From Thermomucor indicae-seudaticae (taxonomy: Eukaryota > Mucoromycota > Mucoromycetes > Mucorales > Lichtheimiaceae), in assembly GCA_000787465.1 (NCBI GenBank), contig JSYX01000312.1, positions 1 to 39,841 of the forward strand: a DNA stretch of 39,841 nucleotides. Direction: 5' to 3'. The position numbers and the translations under genes were made by a program. The notes beneath the pieces are model-generated. The model was not told the DNA's origin. It saw only the letters and a program-made list of their open reading frames with translations, and ran no database searches. This document shows, piece after piece, positions 11,801 to 24,890 of the stretch; within the stretch, counting starts at the first letter, position 1; the number at the start of each line of letters is the position of its first letter.

Positions 11801-12471
11801 AGCATCATGCATTGTTCAGCGGTACGGTCATTGTGTACTTGGCATATTTGACACCGTCATGTAGGGGTACTTGAATGGGATGCTAGTTTTCTGGGATTAT
11901 TTATTCCGCGTCCTGCGTTGAAATTGTCCAGCCTAATTGACAAACTATGAAATGCCTTCTGATCTACAAATTGCAACGGTTAGCAGGCTCTTAAGAGGTT
12001 TCCGTATCCTATTTCTACTACAATCATTTATCATGACAAATAATTCCACTCGTCAGAGACAAGTAGTCTCCTATGGATTAAATTTTGGCGTAAGCTGGCT
12101 CCATCATCTTGTAGAGGCATAAGCCGTTGTAGCCTGCGAACGTATTTTGTTGCATTTCGTCGTCAGTTTTCATGGAAGACACGTTTTCGACGAATTACGA
12201 CTAATTACAAAGAGTTTTTACCATAGTGGCGAGCGTAGCCTCCCGAAAGCAAAGAGCGCTTGTTAGCAATTCAAAATGCCTGATCTGTCATTGTATCTCC
12301 TTTACAGACGATATGAGACGAATAAAGCTTATTTTATTGCCGGGAAGATATCGGGTCTTAACTTGAAAAGGAATAGTCACCAAGCACTGACCAGGTACAT
12401 TAAGACGCTAGAAAGTTTATTTTGGAGGATGCAAAATATAAAAAAGCAAGGTATACATACAGGGGTGTTGA
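11801..12471. other. Gene-poor stretch upstream of the ferroxidase relic
   Basis: No intact gene. Short minus-strand frames (for example around 12060-12170) could be further decayed parts of the multicopper oxidase, but I see no diagnostic motif. Confidence 0.35.
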
Positions 12472-13180
12472 TCAAATTTGCGAAGGAGAAGATGGCAGTG
12501 GTGCGACGGACGCGTGACAGTGTTTAGGTGCAAAGTAATCCAATTCTTCTTGCTGAATAGGTAGTAAATTGACAGGTTGTTCTTGTCGTTGCGTTAGTGT
12601 GAGCTGTGCCGAAGTTCGTTTAAGGTATGTTTGCTGTCGATTGTTGTCAGTTTGAGTGATTCAAAAGACTTCAATCATGACTGTACTTACAACCACAGAG
12701 CAGTTACAATCATCATGTGTTAATAGCTGACTCCTGAGAAAGAGACTCTCTTCGCGCAGTTTCGCGATCAAAGCTTGCAGCTCTGCATTGAGCTTCATGG
12801 CGTCCTCGCATCGTTTTTCGAGGTCTTCTATAAACTTTTTCTTCTTTTGCCGGCATTTGTGTGCTATCTTGGCAATCAGCGATAAAGAACGTCAAAGAAA
12901 TTTTTGCTGCAACATTACCAGCAATGCGATTACGTTCCAGAAACTTTTTTCGCTGGTCGTCTTCACCGTCAAAGACGATGCGTCGTTTTGTCACGCCAGG
13001 ATTTTTGCGCTTTTTCTTTTTTCCATCATGTACAACGAAAGTTAGTGTTTGAGCGTGAGGAGGAGGTGGTGGCGGCGGCGGTTTGGTTGGAGGAGAGTTC
13101 TGAAGACCGGTCGATGTCGTTGTTGAAGACGAGGAGGATGGCGAGGGTTCATACTGGAATTGACATTCGAATGGATTCAT
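12472..13180 (-). CDS. bZIP transcription factor, ATF/CREB (Atf1-like) type
   Basis: Complement of exons 12919-13180, 12691-12863 and 12472-12603; 188 residues. The N-terminus is Ser/Thr and Pro rich, including a Pro run. The basic region reads RKKFLERNRIAAHKCRQKKK, with the N-x7-R pattern, so it should bind DNA as a dimer at CRE/AP-1-like sites. The zipper has Leu/Ala/Leu/Leu/Leu at seven-residue spacing. It ends LLTHDDCNC, resembling the LLxHxDC ending of Atf1/ATF2 proteins. The basic region is split by the first intron, so an unspliced reading misses it. A third exon encoding an acidic/Gln-rich tail (LLPIQQEELDYFAP) is proposed because a GTAAGT donor and CAG acceptor keep the frame; without it the protein ends about ten residues after the second exon. 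Atf1-type factors often serve stress responses; that role is inference. Confidence 0.85.
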
Positions 13181-13659
13181 TTCTGAACCGAGACTTTTAA
13201 ACTCTTCACATTCCAGAAGCAGGCGACTCGGCGTCTTAGAATCGAGTTCTGTAATTATGCCGATGAATAACTTGTTTGTTTATCCTACGTGTACGCGGCT
13301 CTCTCCTCTCAATGTACCTTGTATATCCATTTGGGTGCGCGAAAAATAAAAGGGAAAAAAGAAGCGTTATGTTTCATTAATGCAGCAAAAAAACTGATGT
13401 CATTTAAAGTCCTTTTTCGGAACCTCCGCCCCAATGATATCATAACGATTGCAGTCGATCCATGAAATGAGATCCGCTAACCCATTTTGGATGCCCTCGC
13501 GTGGAAAGACCCGAGAGCAAAAAAAAAGTTTCCGTATTGAAATAAACCGTGTTGGCAAGGAAATTTATTAATGAAAAAGAGAGAGAGAGATCTATAATAT
13601 CGGTATTCATCATCATTTTCTCTTTCTTTATTCCCTTCCTTCTTTCTCTCCTTTTCGCG
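13181..13659. promoter_or_regulatory. Shared divergent promoter of the bZIP and forkhead genes
   Basis: The two transcription-factor genes start back to back, 479 bases apart. The forkhead side carries a GA run (about 13578-13590) followed by a long T/C-rich tract (13614-13656) just before the ATG, a common fungal leader feature. No operator could be defined. Confidence 0.45.
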
Positions 13660-14583
13660 ATGACCGTAGCTCACTTGACAGAAATGGATTTCGACCGTGA
13701 TGATCATCCCAGCTTGGTTCCACCGACTTCCATGCGCCAAGCATCGGAGCTTGATCCCAAGGCTAGCAGCAACATTCCTCTACTGCCTCCAACATGGAAG
13801 AACCCAGTGGCCGCGTATTATGGTGGCGAACCTACCACATTGCAACCCATGGAACCTCCCGTTTTTTCCTCTCATCCGGAAGCTGCTTATGGATCCGTGC
13901 GTCCGGTCAGGACAATGCCCTACTATTACAGCAACTATCCTCAACAACCACCACTTCCTCAACCGCAAGCGCAGACAAACACTGCTTATATGGCCCAACA
14001 CTACCATCATCATCAGCAGCAGCAGCACCAGCAGCCTTACGATAATACAGCCGTTCGACCTCCTAGAAAACGCAGACGACCTCCTCATTCTTATGCTTCC
14101 ATGATTGCTCAGGCCATCTTGAGTTCAAGCGAACAGAAATTGACACTGAGGGAAATTTATGATTATGTTCAGACGCGTTATCCACATCTTTATGAGGCGA
14201 ATGAACCCGGCTGGCAGGTAAGCTAGCTGAATCGGGAATAGTCAGCTTGGGATCGGGAAATTAAACACTGTCTATCACAACAGAACACAATTAGACATAA
14301 CTTGTCCCTGAACCGATGTTTCCGTAAGCTTCCACGCACATCACAACACGACAAGTCAAAAGGCAAAGGTGGTTACTGGTGTGTAGACATTGAAGAACTC
14401 AACAACACTTCCTTTGGAAGCCAAATCCTTAGCAGTGGTATCATTGGCTCCTACCATTACTGGCAAAACCAACAACAACAACAGCAACAGCAAGGCATCA
14501 CAGACACACCCCGATCCTACTCGGATTCCTTTAATAGTACATCGGACAAAAAGGCTTCTTCGTCTTCCCCAACCAAGTTTTAA
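13660..14583 (+). CDS. Forkhead (winged-helix) transcription factor
   Basis: Exons 13660-14217 and 14284-14583; 285 residues. The frame is open further upstream (to 13549), but the ATG at 13660 follows a pyrimidine-rich leader and begins a normal hydrophilic protein, so it is preferred. The N-terminal 140 residues are Pro/Gln/His rich with short Gln and His runs. The forkhead domain is about residues 141-226: [36 protein letters not shown], then after the intron [13 protein letters not shown], and finally GKGGYWCVD. The intron splits the recognition helix just before NTIRHNLS, the residues that enter the major groove. A basic RKRRR patch before the domain may be a nuclear signal. There is no FHA domain, unlike yeast Fkh1/2. 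The tail has another Gln run. The target genes are unknown. Confidence 0.9.
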
Positions 14584-14607
14584 AAAAGTATATACATATA
14601 GCACCAA

Positions 14608-17600
14608 TTATGCCTTTCTTTTCTCCTTCTCCAATCGATTCTTTTCTGCCTGATCCTCTTGCAATATCGACATAACTCCCTTGATCATCTTGTTGTACTC
14701 CTCGTCCTTTTGCTTCCGTTCCTTGGCCTTTTCTCTTGCCATAAACATGTTGTCCTTGCGAAGTTCCCGCATCGCTCCCTTCTTCTCCTTCTTGACCTGC
14801 GCCTTGAGTTTGTTCAGCTCAGCACGCTCACGGTCAGGATCGTAATGCTTCTCCAGCGAATAGCCTTGCTCAAACTTGGGTAGATGCTGTGCAATGGGTA
14901 TAGGCCGATGGTATTGCATCCGGATCGGCGTCTTGGCTCTCTTGTCTTTGCAAAACTTGATTTGCCGTCCCAGCCGGTCTTGTAACGTACTTAGCAACGT
15001 CTGTAACCAACCCCAAGTTTATAAGTCTCTAAAATGCAAGAAACCCAAGACACAAAAACAACATACCTCAATGTCCTTGTGCCAGGTTATGCTTTGTAAT
15101 TTCGTAATCAAACGTTTGACTGGTTCAAATACTTCAACTAAGGCAGGTGTGGATGCATACAGCTGCAAATATCGCGTCAGGACACGCAATATACCCTGCA
15201 CAAGTGATAACCGCAGTATGCCTCGATCTTGTTCTTCAACATTTTCAACCGTAAGCTGATCCAACGCCAAAGTAGGCAAATGCTCCAATTCACCACCGAC
15301 TGTATCTTCCATGTGGAGTTCTGCATCCCCTTGTGGTAACGGGAACAATGCACCAGGAATGCTGTCTTCTTCTTCGACAATCTTTTTGGGTGCCAGGCGG
15401 ACAAGTGATCGCTGTAAAAAGTTGATGACTTCTGGTATGTAACGCTTGGAGATGGTTTGGTACTAAACAGCAGCCACATGTCAGGAATCACAGTTGTACC
15501 CACACAGTTTAATTTGACATACCTCGTGAAGTAACAAAGTCAAAAATAGGCCGCGACCGATATCGATCTCTGACCGTATACGGCAAAGTGCAAGTGTCTG
15601 GTTCATATACAGCATCGCAGGCGTCACAACCGGGTGCGACAGATCGGAAGTTGGAAACACCTTGCCCAGACAGCGCAGAATGGTCAAGTCTTCCACGTCA
15701 GGAAATCCTGAGCTGCTCGGGTGATTCATCTTTTGGTTCATGGTCGAATGCATCTGTTTAACTTTGTCATTGAAAGCATCAGCAGCTGCGTTAGGTAACT
15801 GTTGCACCAGTTCGAATAGATGGTCGATAAGGGAATCAAGCGTCTTTCTTGGTAAAGGTGTCACGGTCGAGGCGATATATCCCAAGTAATCCAACAGAAC
15901 GCTCACAAACCGTTCCAGTTTCGCCTTGTTTTGCGGGGCAAGTTTAATGTGATGCAGGACTCGGATACGCTTCACGACTGTCGGTGCATCTTCCACTTCC
16001 AGTCCCTGCATTATGCCTAGGAACTCGTCGAGAGAATTTGGACATTCAAAAGTGTATGGAATTTCGCGTTTGCCACCATCTTGCTTTGTTGCCTCTTTTG
16101 TCTTTTCGGCTGCTTTCTTCTTTGTCTTCTTTACGACATTGCCATTGGCGCCGATTTCATTCATATCATCGTCGTCGTCGACGAATTCCAGTGCCTCGTT
16201 ATCACTCTCAAGATCACCGTAATCGCTTTCCTCCTCCTCTTCTTCTTCCTCATCCTCCTCGTCTTCATCCTCGTCGTCTTCACTTGCTCCAGCAGCGTTC
16301 TGAATATCTTCCAAAGTCAGACCTTTACCGAGTCGCTGCGCTTCATCCTCAAGCTCTTCAAGATAATCATCTTCGAGGTCGTCTCCCTGCGGTTCACCTC
16401 GAGATTTCCGCCGCTTTGAAGCACGTCTACTATTATCTTCATCCTCGGACTCTGAATCCAGACCCTCCATTCGACGTTTCCGTGCACGTTCCGCTTTTTC
16501 AAGCTTTTCCTTTTCCTCCAAAGCAATTTCTTCCTCTGTCTTTGTACGATCGGTTGCCTGTGCACGGCGGTCGCGCACAAGTGACTGAACAAGCACATCG
16601 TAGTCTGCATATTCATCCTTTTCTTCCTCTTCCTCTTCTTTTTCCTCTTCTTTTTCAGCTTCCGACTATTCTCTCTTTCATTAGCGCGCATGCAAAGAGA
16701 GGAACATCCTGCACTTTTTACCTTGGCGAACATTGCACTTTGGGATGGCAATGGCTTTCTCTTTGGTTTCGTGTCCAACAAGCCTCGAATTTCGTCCAAC
16801 TCTTCATCCAGATGTTGACGTAGAGCCTCATCTTCTTGCTTGGCCAATTGACGCTCATACTACATGTACAAAACCTGTAAGCTTCAATGTAACTATCGCT
16901 TCGATTCGATCGAACCTTGTGCATTTTGCTTTTAGCAATGATTTCCTTCATAATTTCAGCTCTCGACTTTGGCCGGCCTTCCTCTTGTTCTTCTTCGTCG
17001 CCGAAACCACCGAAATGCATTTGGGAGACAATCTTTTTATCCAATTGGCCGCTATTTCCGTCTTCTTCGTCGCTGCTAGGCCCAAGACCAGTGTCATCAA
17101 AATCGTCCAATTCTGCGAGCGATTGGCCATAGTGCGTCAATTCTAGCTCCTCATCGTCAAGGTTAAACAACGACGTCGTTTTCTTTGCCAGGTTCTACAT
17201 ATACAATCAGTCTTTTTCTGCGTTATATGTCACACTCTCTTTTGCGACGAACCTGTTTCTCCCGTGTAAATCTTTCGAGCATCTTTTCTTCGGGCGTCAA
17301 GTGCGGATTATTTTCACCAAAACGCTTATCAATGATACCACCCACATGGTTCTTGTTTTTCATTTCAACAAGCAACGTTTTTTTCCGCTATTTTACCAGT
17401 TAGTTTAGTACGCGTTTTGTTGGTCCAAAGACCGGGTGACATACGTTCTCTTCGCCAATCTGCTTGGAAAGCGTGGGCTTTCCCTGGACACCCTTCACTT
17501 TACGCCCGACCACATTGAATTTGGACCGATTGACCTTGATCTCAAACGGATTGAATTCTTCACGAATCAGTTTCAGTTTCTCATTCACATCGTTTTTGCC

Positions 17601-17753
17601 GGCCTCGATCGGGATCCCGCGCTTTCTGTCCTTTTTGGATCGACTGGCTTTCGACTGCTGACCGACGATACCAGCGGCTCGCAAAGACGCTTTGAGTCGC
17701 TTTAGAGCTGATCCGCCGCTCCCTTGCTGCTGCTGCTTTTTGGCTGCTGCCAT
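14608..17753 (-). CDS. NOP14: Nop14, small-subunit processome protein
   Basis: Complement of exons 17445-17753, 17253-17387, 16916-17194, 16722-16859, 15523-16665, 15067-15462 and 14608-15000; all but one border fall between codons; 930 residues (yeast Nop14 is about 810). The N-terminus has the family blocks [32 protein letters not shown] and [10 protein letters not shown]. The middle is strongly acidic (Glu/Asp runs around 16190-16290) with basic KRR patches. The C-terminus has [20 protein letters not shown] and [13 protein letters not shown], typical of Nop14. The protein works in the nucleolus with Emg1 and Noc4 in 18S rRNA maturation and 40S assembly. Two introns use the uncommon donors GTTCGT and GTTCGA. 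Its stop is only 24 bases from the forkhead stop on the other strand. Its start faces MAD2 across 115 bases. Confidence 0.95.
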
Positions 17754-17868
17754 ATCTGTGTATAGAGAGAGAGAGAAAAACCGCCCCTTTTTGTTCCAGC
17801 GAAAAATTTTTGATCGTCACACACCGCTTGTAAAACCTGCAGATGCATGAAAAAAGTTCTTTACTGCA
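17754..17868. promoter_or_regulatory. Short bidirectional promoter between NOP14 and MAD2
   Basis: Only 115 bases separate the two start codons, which point away from each other. The region holds a GA tract at 17764-17776 next to the NOP14 side. Both transcription starts must lie here or inside the neighbouring gene, so joint regulation is plausible but inferred. Confidence 0.55.
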
Positions 17869-18782
17869 ATGGATATTTCAACAGGCTCAGCGTCCGTTGT
17901 TGTCGATTTGTTTGGTAATTTAAACCCAAAGTTCAAAACATGTGGGTTCCTAACCACTTTTGCATTTTTTGTGCAGAATATTGCATAAACAGGTACGCAT
18001 TGGCCCGGCCGACACGACCATCTCATTCATTCGACTCATTCCGTCTGCGTTAAAGCATCCTGTTTCAGAGAGGCCTTTATCCCCGAGAAGAGTTTACGGT
18101 AACACAGAAATATGGACTGTCCTTGATTGTTACGCGCAATGGCGAATTGAGGGCTTACATTGAACAAATCATTGATCAAATTCGAGGTACGTACACGCCA
18201 GTACCAGTGACTGAACGTGACAACTGAGTGCCTACTAGTATGGTTACGCGAAAACAAGCTAAACAAAGTTGTGCTGGTCATAAAATCAAAAGATACCGGA
18301 GAGACAATCGAACGATGGCAGTTTGATATTGAAGCCGCAAACACAGAGGATAAAAGTTCGGACGAGTTAAGTGAGAAAAAAAGGGACAGTGGTCGTTGAG
18401 TTAAATAACTGACGCCATACAGTATGGAAATTGTGGAGGGTTCGGTCAACCTGACTGAGGAGACAAAGTCGCAAATTCGCGGCATTATGCGCCAGATTTC
18501 CGCAAGCGTCACGTTCTTGCCTGAACTTGATCATGAAGATTGTAAGTCTCTGTCGTTACGAGTCTGTCTCACCCGCTTTGCTTACGAGTTAACAAAACAG
18601 GTTCATTCACTATCCTTGTTCATACGGAGGAAGATGTTCAAGTACCAGAAGAATGGGGAGACAGCGATCCAAGTTTGATTAAAGGAGGCGGCGCGCATAT
18701 GAAACTCAAACCCATTTCTACCAATTTTCACAAAGTTACTCCCATCGTTGCTTATCGCCCTACGACTCACGATGACATGTAG
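17869..18782 (+). CDS. MAD2: Mad2, spindle-assembly checkpoint HORMA protein
   Basis: Exons 17869-17914, 17977-17992, 18056-18186, 18239-18365, 18423-18541 and 18601-18782 give 206 residues, against 205 in human. The HORMA domain spans nearly the whole protein: FEYCINSILFQRGLYP, TVTQKYGLSLIVT, ERWQFDIE, IRGIMRQISASVTFLP, and the C-terminal safety-belt part HKVTPIVAY. Mad2 binds Mad1 and Cdc20 at unattached kinetochores and restrains the anaphase-promoting complex. The second exon is only 16 nt. The donor at 18366 (GTTAAG) was chosen because it is the only one joining in phase to the strong acceptor at 18422; a more consensus GTGAGA six bases later breaks the frame. The N-terminus is slightly shorter than in relatives. 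The 3' end converges on VPS4. Confidence 0.93.
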
Positions 18783-18933
18783 CCTCCAACCCAAGCTGTC
18801 TACTCATATACCCTTTCCTACTGTAAAATATATCGCACCTGAAAAGAAAAGAAAGTTTGACATTGGCAAAGATGATTATAGAGTACAGGTATATAGATAG
18901 ATAAGAGTGTTGCCTCTCAATGCAAACATATTA

Positions 18934-20769
<1,836 letters not shown>

Positions 20770-22169
20770 TTTGCGCCAGCTTTGAATGAAGGTTGAAAAA
20801 AGCAGCTGGTCTTGGCACACACACACAAAATGGACTGTATAAGCAGTGAAATAGGCACGGCTCGACGACGAACTTGCCTCCGCTGCTGCACAAGTTCCGC
20901 AAACCAGGTTTCACAAATCCTTATGCCAGCCTTGAGTACGCTTCTCTCACAGTCCTACTATCATGCTTTATGAGGTGTGTTGTTTAATTATGCTCCTGTT
21001 ACGACTTGGTCTATAGAATTCAAGAAATACCCCAGTTAGATCACAACATCCTTGTTCATTCAAGGCTTAGGACTACTTTAAACCCGCGAACGAGAGATGT
21101 CAAGGAACTTGCTGTCTGAAATGATATGGATGTCATAATTCAAACCTTGTAATCAGGCAATGTTGGAGCAATGCCACCATTTTGAAGCATCTTCGTAATC
21201 AGACCGTACAACTAACCCCGGAGACAAACTACGGGCGTTGTCCGTTCTACCGTTTACAGTGGCAGACTGCCCAGCGCATTCCTGGAAATAGCAGTAGAGC
21301 GAGGTGGCAGCAGTTTCAGTTTTTGACCTTGTCTTGTACAAAACCACTGCGGACTTCAACAATAACAGATACGTCTAGATCTCGTTTTCTGTCAAGAACG
21401 GGTATCATGAAGCAGTTTGTGAGAGAGATCTGCTATTAGAAATAGGTTTGTATGTTGGCTAAAATTGTTAATTAACATCCAAGGCTACAGGTAAGATTAG
21501 CTCACCGTTGGAGAGAGAAAAAAGGCCTAGCTAAAACAAGCATTGCTTAGAGTTGTCTTTGAGCTATCAAACAAGTGGAGAGGTCATTCGGGCGTTTATG
21601 TTTCAAACCGCTAGATGACTATTGTAATATGGAGGATAGCCTTATGTGCTTTCAGCGGTTCCCGAAAAATCAGTTGCGATAGGCGGGGTGTCACAAGTAA
21701 GGACAATATCTGGAACTCTCATTTGTTCGGTGTTAAAGCAAGTATATGGTTGAAAATTTCGCAATAGCTGTAATGCTTTTGTCCTCACAGAATGCTACAG
21801 CAGGGCCGTTTAATTTATCGTTTGAGTGCATGAGATTAGTTTCATGGTCTACTGTGAGTTATGACGAAACAACGCACTTGCCCGTGGATGAATGGCATCT
21901 AGATCATGTTATAGTGCACTATTTTCCCCTCATACGTATGCACCATACTTTAGTCGACAGCTTTCCGCTGATCTCACAGGTTCTTCTGTGTAGACAGTAC
22001 ATCGCGTATTATTTCAAACGAACAATTGGCTACATATCCTTTGTCCGCATTTTATTTTAGGTCTTTGGTTGGCGCAAGATGCCGTTAGAGGGGGTCGGGA
22101 CTTAAACCCCTGAAGTGGGGGAGAATTGCAATAAATTTTGACATCGTCAGTTTCTTTCGCACTACCGAC
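20770..22169. other. Gene-poor stretch, possible old coding remnants
   Basis: The first 150 bases upstream of VPS4 are its promoter, with a short CA run at 20816-20827. Beyond this I find no intact gene. A minus-strand stretch at about 21650-21770 gives a protein-like reading (PYTCFNTEQMRVPDIVLTC) between stops, and a plus-strand frame runs 21746-22060. Neither has a motif I recognise. They may be chance or decayed genes. Confidence 0.35.
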
Positions 22170-23820
22170 AGATTAGAGATTATGCCATTAAAAAGTGCAA
22201 CACTTGGGCATCACGTAACCTAGCGTACCTATTTGCGTTCTTGAAATACTCGGTGACCTGCCCGCGGGTAGCAACTCTTGGCTTCTGCTGCGACTCGGTC
22301 GCTTCTATTCTCTAGAATTTGTACTGTTAAGTGTAATTCTAAGTGGTCAACAGAGCGTTAAAACTTACTTCTGCCAGTCCGAAGTCTATTAAGTACGCCG
22401 CGTCTATTTTCTCTATTATATAAAAAGTTATGCGGCTTGACGTCTCTGTGAATAATGTTGTGTTCGTGCAACTGCGCCAGCGCTGTAAATAATGACCTCA
22501 AATAATATCTAATATCATCCAGTGTCATCTGCTGGTATATGCTCTACTGCAAATCAATCCACTGAGCAAACGGGCGGGCCACGGTGCTTCTTGCGCGGAA
22601 ACCATTTACTTGAATTCGTCGGCGCTGACGAACGGAAAAACAAGGAAAAACTTTATCTTCATATCTATACACTGTAGTTAACTGAAGAATGCAAGGGCAA
22701 TTTCTATAAAATCTTGTCAGTTATAGCTCTGTGTCAAGTTTCGCTACTATGTTCCATACTCTAGATCATTCAAAAGCTCTATCTCTTTCGCTATTCTTGC
22801 TGGGCTGCTGCTACCGTAGATCCGTTTCAAAGCCCACGCGTCGCCATCTTCCTTCTGCTGAATATGCACAGCTGTGCTAAACGTCACCAGAAAAAATAGG
22901 ATTTTAACCGTATGACTTGAACATCCCGATGTTCATGGCTTACCTCCGTCTATCTTGTAAATTAGGAAAGCCAGTTTCATGAACACTCTGAGGGCGCTCT
23001 GTACTCCATCCATTGTTTTCACAATTGATGGAAGCCACTGTGGCGGTAAAGTCAAAAGTTCGTTCTTCAACGTAATTCGGCAGCGTAATTGTGGAAGATT
23101 ACCGTGCCGTCTATAACTAATAAGTCTCCTAAACAGTCAGCCAAAGGCTTTGTTTTCCAACACCGTGTACGCAGAACGCCTATTAATGAGAATTCTAGGT
23201 CTCCAACTTCCTGTTGATTTCCACTATTTCGCTTTCCTCGGCTGTTGGTGTGGATGCTTCAGGTTTTGGACTAATCTTTGATTTTTTTCTCCGTGGCCCT
23301 GTCGCTTGCGGCCAGGACTTCCCGGTTCCTCGGCTTCTGTTGAACGTTTCCGATCTGCTACGACTGAGCTGATTATTACTGGCGTTCTTTCGTGTGGCTG
23401 TGGTGTGCTTCTGATCCCTAAGCAGCTTCTTTGGATGCCGACGGGTCATGGTGTGCAGACGATTCTTGGGTAGAGGGTTTCTGTTTTCGAGAAGTTCCTT
23501 GAACCGGTTTAATTGTTGACGATTCAAGCACCACTAAAGCGGCATTCGTGATCCTGTCGCTTTTCCCACTTGCTACTTTCCCCCTTCCAATGTTTGTGTA
23601 TGACCGGCGTTGTTACCTGTGGCTGCGGTGAGCTGCCAAGTAACGGATGTCCCACGAGTGCTTTGGAAGACGATGGAAGTACGAACGGCTTTTATGGAGC
23701 ATCGGATTGCTTTCTGGGTCAAGTCGCCTGTCGTTTACTGGGATGACTTTCGGGTGCTTCCTTCCCCTTTGAGTGTTTGCGACTTCTGAAGAGTTCTGAG
23801 TCTTGGTTTTTGCTTGACAT
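22170..23820 (-). pseudogene. Cdc7-like (DDK) protein kinase pseudogene
   Basis: Read on the minus strand from a Met at 23820, a hydrophilic N-terminus continues through two in-frame stops (TGA at 23719-23721, TAA at 23692-23694) into KPFVLPSSSKALVGHPLLGS and then shifts frame. Kinase pieces follow in Cdc7 order: FPNLQDR (about 22940), TFSTAVHIQQ...WALKRIYGSSSPARIAKEIE (22757-22884), YRYEDKVF then, one frame off, LVFPFVSADEF, then MTLDDIRYYLRSLFTALAQL, HNIIHRDVKPHNFLYNRE (HRD at 22442-22450), and one base out of frame YLIDFGLAE (DFG at 22378-22386). The activation-loop end reads GTLGYVMPKCC where Cdc7 has GTRGFRAPEVL. At least two nonsense and two frameshift changes plus loss of the APE motif mean no active kinase. 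Intron-like donors persist (for example after FGLAE), so it probably arose by DNA duplication, not retrocopying. Cdc7 is normally essential for replication origin firing, so an intact copy should exist elsewhere. Confidence 0.75.
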
Positions 23821-24439
23821 TGTGGACTGAAAGGTTGACTGTTACTGTTTGGGAACCAGCGCATCCTCCCCGCGTTTAAATAGATTGGCTACGTCACTCG
23901 ACAGAGGTGGAGTGTCCCAGGTGGCCGCAGTCGAGGCCAAAACCAAAGGGTATGACTACGGAAACCATCATTCGACGTTCCCTCCCAATAGTGACGTACA
24001 TCCCGCCTAAAGGTGGGTGTTCATGTTGGTCTGGTGTGATTTTCGCATCGCCTAAGAGGAGAGCTTACGTTTAGAAAGTTCAAGCATGGCGTAAGCAATC
24101 ATAGCGAATACTCACAATGTCTTCCAGAGCTCTGATGAAAGAGATGCCGTCTACGTTTTGTTTTACCAGCTACCACATAAGCGTCTGCGCTATACTGTTT
24201 CTCTCGTTAAAACAGCTACTCCACGATTTATATAGGACGACATACTTTTGAAGGTCTTCGAAAGAGAAGACAACTCGCAAGGAAGAAAAAGCATGACACA
24301 AAACTCTCAAGCGCGAGGGTATTTTCAAATAATGCAAAACGTTGGTTTTAAACAAGAAGACCTGTTAGAAAACGGAAAAGTTGCAAGGTTCCAGTTTTCA
24401 AGCCCATGTCGCATAGCTAGGGAATCGTAAACGGGTAGC

Positions 24440-24890
24440 AGATGACGTGTCCAAAGTTGCTGTTGTGGAAGTGGAAGATATTGAATGAAGGAGAGAAGAG
24501 GTTTCGTCAGCTTTCATACATAGAATGCAGGAAATCCGTTTTAAACCCAAACTTTCGAGCTCTTATTGTTGTCCTTAAGCCAAGTCTCGGAAAGAGAACA
24601 GATAGCGCTGAGCATGCAGCAAACGAGAGCCGAGGTATCACAGCTGCTGCTACAAAGGTTACATATTTAAATGACATTGCGAGGAAAACGTTGATGTGCA
24701 GACGCATGAAGCGTGGCTTTGAAGGAAAGCCGAAGAGTCAGAGTTACGTAACTCGCTGCCGTGCGAAACTGTGGTCGTGTGGCCTCATACGAGACTGTAA
24801 GACCGGAGTCCTACCTCAAAGTTTAGAACATAAACATGAGATTATACATGCAGGCAGCGACACGCAACGACGGAAAGCAGTAGTGTGAAT
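24440..24890 (+). mobile_element. Possible decayed Fanzor/TnpB-like transposase C-terminus
   Basis: An open frame from 24442 to 24888 (148 residues) contains KRFRQLSYIECRKSVLN, then VTYLNDIARKTLMCRRMKRG, then VTRCRAKLWSCGLIRDCKTG. The spacing recalls the end of eukaryotic TnpB homologues (Fanzor): an Arg/Tyr-rich helix, a strand ending in DEFRTS, a Cys-pair zinc ribbon, and the last RuvC aspartate in a WNRDxNAxxN motif. Here several key residues are changed, the second Cys pair is incomplete, and no N-terminal RuvC part is visible. This is inference from pattern, not a firm family match. The alternative is a chance or unrelated open frame. Confidence 0.25.

Noticed and set aside
13549..13659. 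N-terminal extension of the forkhead protein
   Set aside because: The extra 37 residues are encoded by a GA run and a T/C-rich leader and would form an odd hydrophobic stretch in a nuclear protein.
15984..16823. 279-codon open frame on the plus strand
   Set aside because: It is antisense to the acidic, Glu/Asp-rich exon of NOP14, whose codon bias leaves the opposite strand open; no motif is visible.
21746..22060. 104-codon plus-strand frame as a gene
   Set aside because: No motif, no splice-supported extension and no leader features; it lies in a relic-rich stretch.
23195..23864. Two minus-strand open frames (110 and 83 codons) as small genes
   Set aside because: They are off-frame readings of the N-terminal part of the decayed Cdc7-like gene; the coherent low-complexity reading lies in other frames and is broken by stops.
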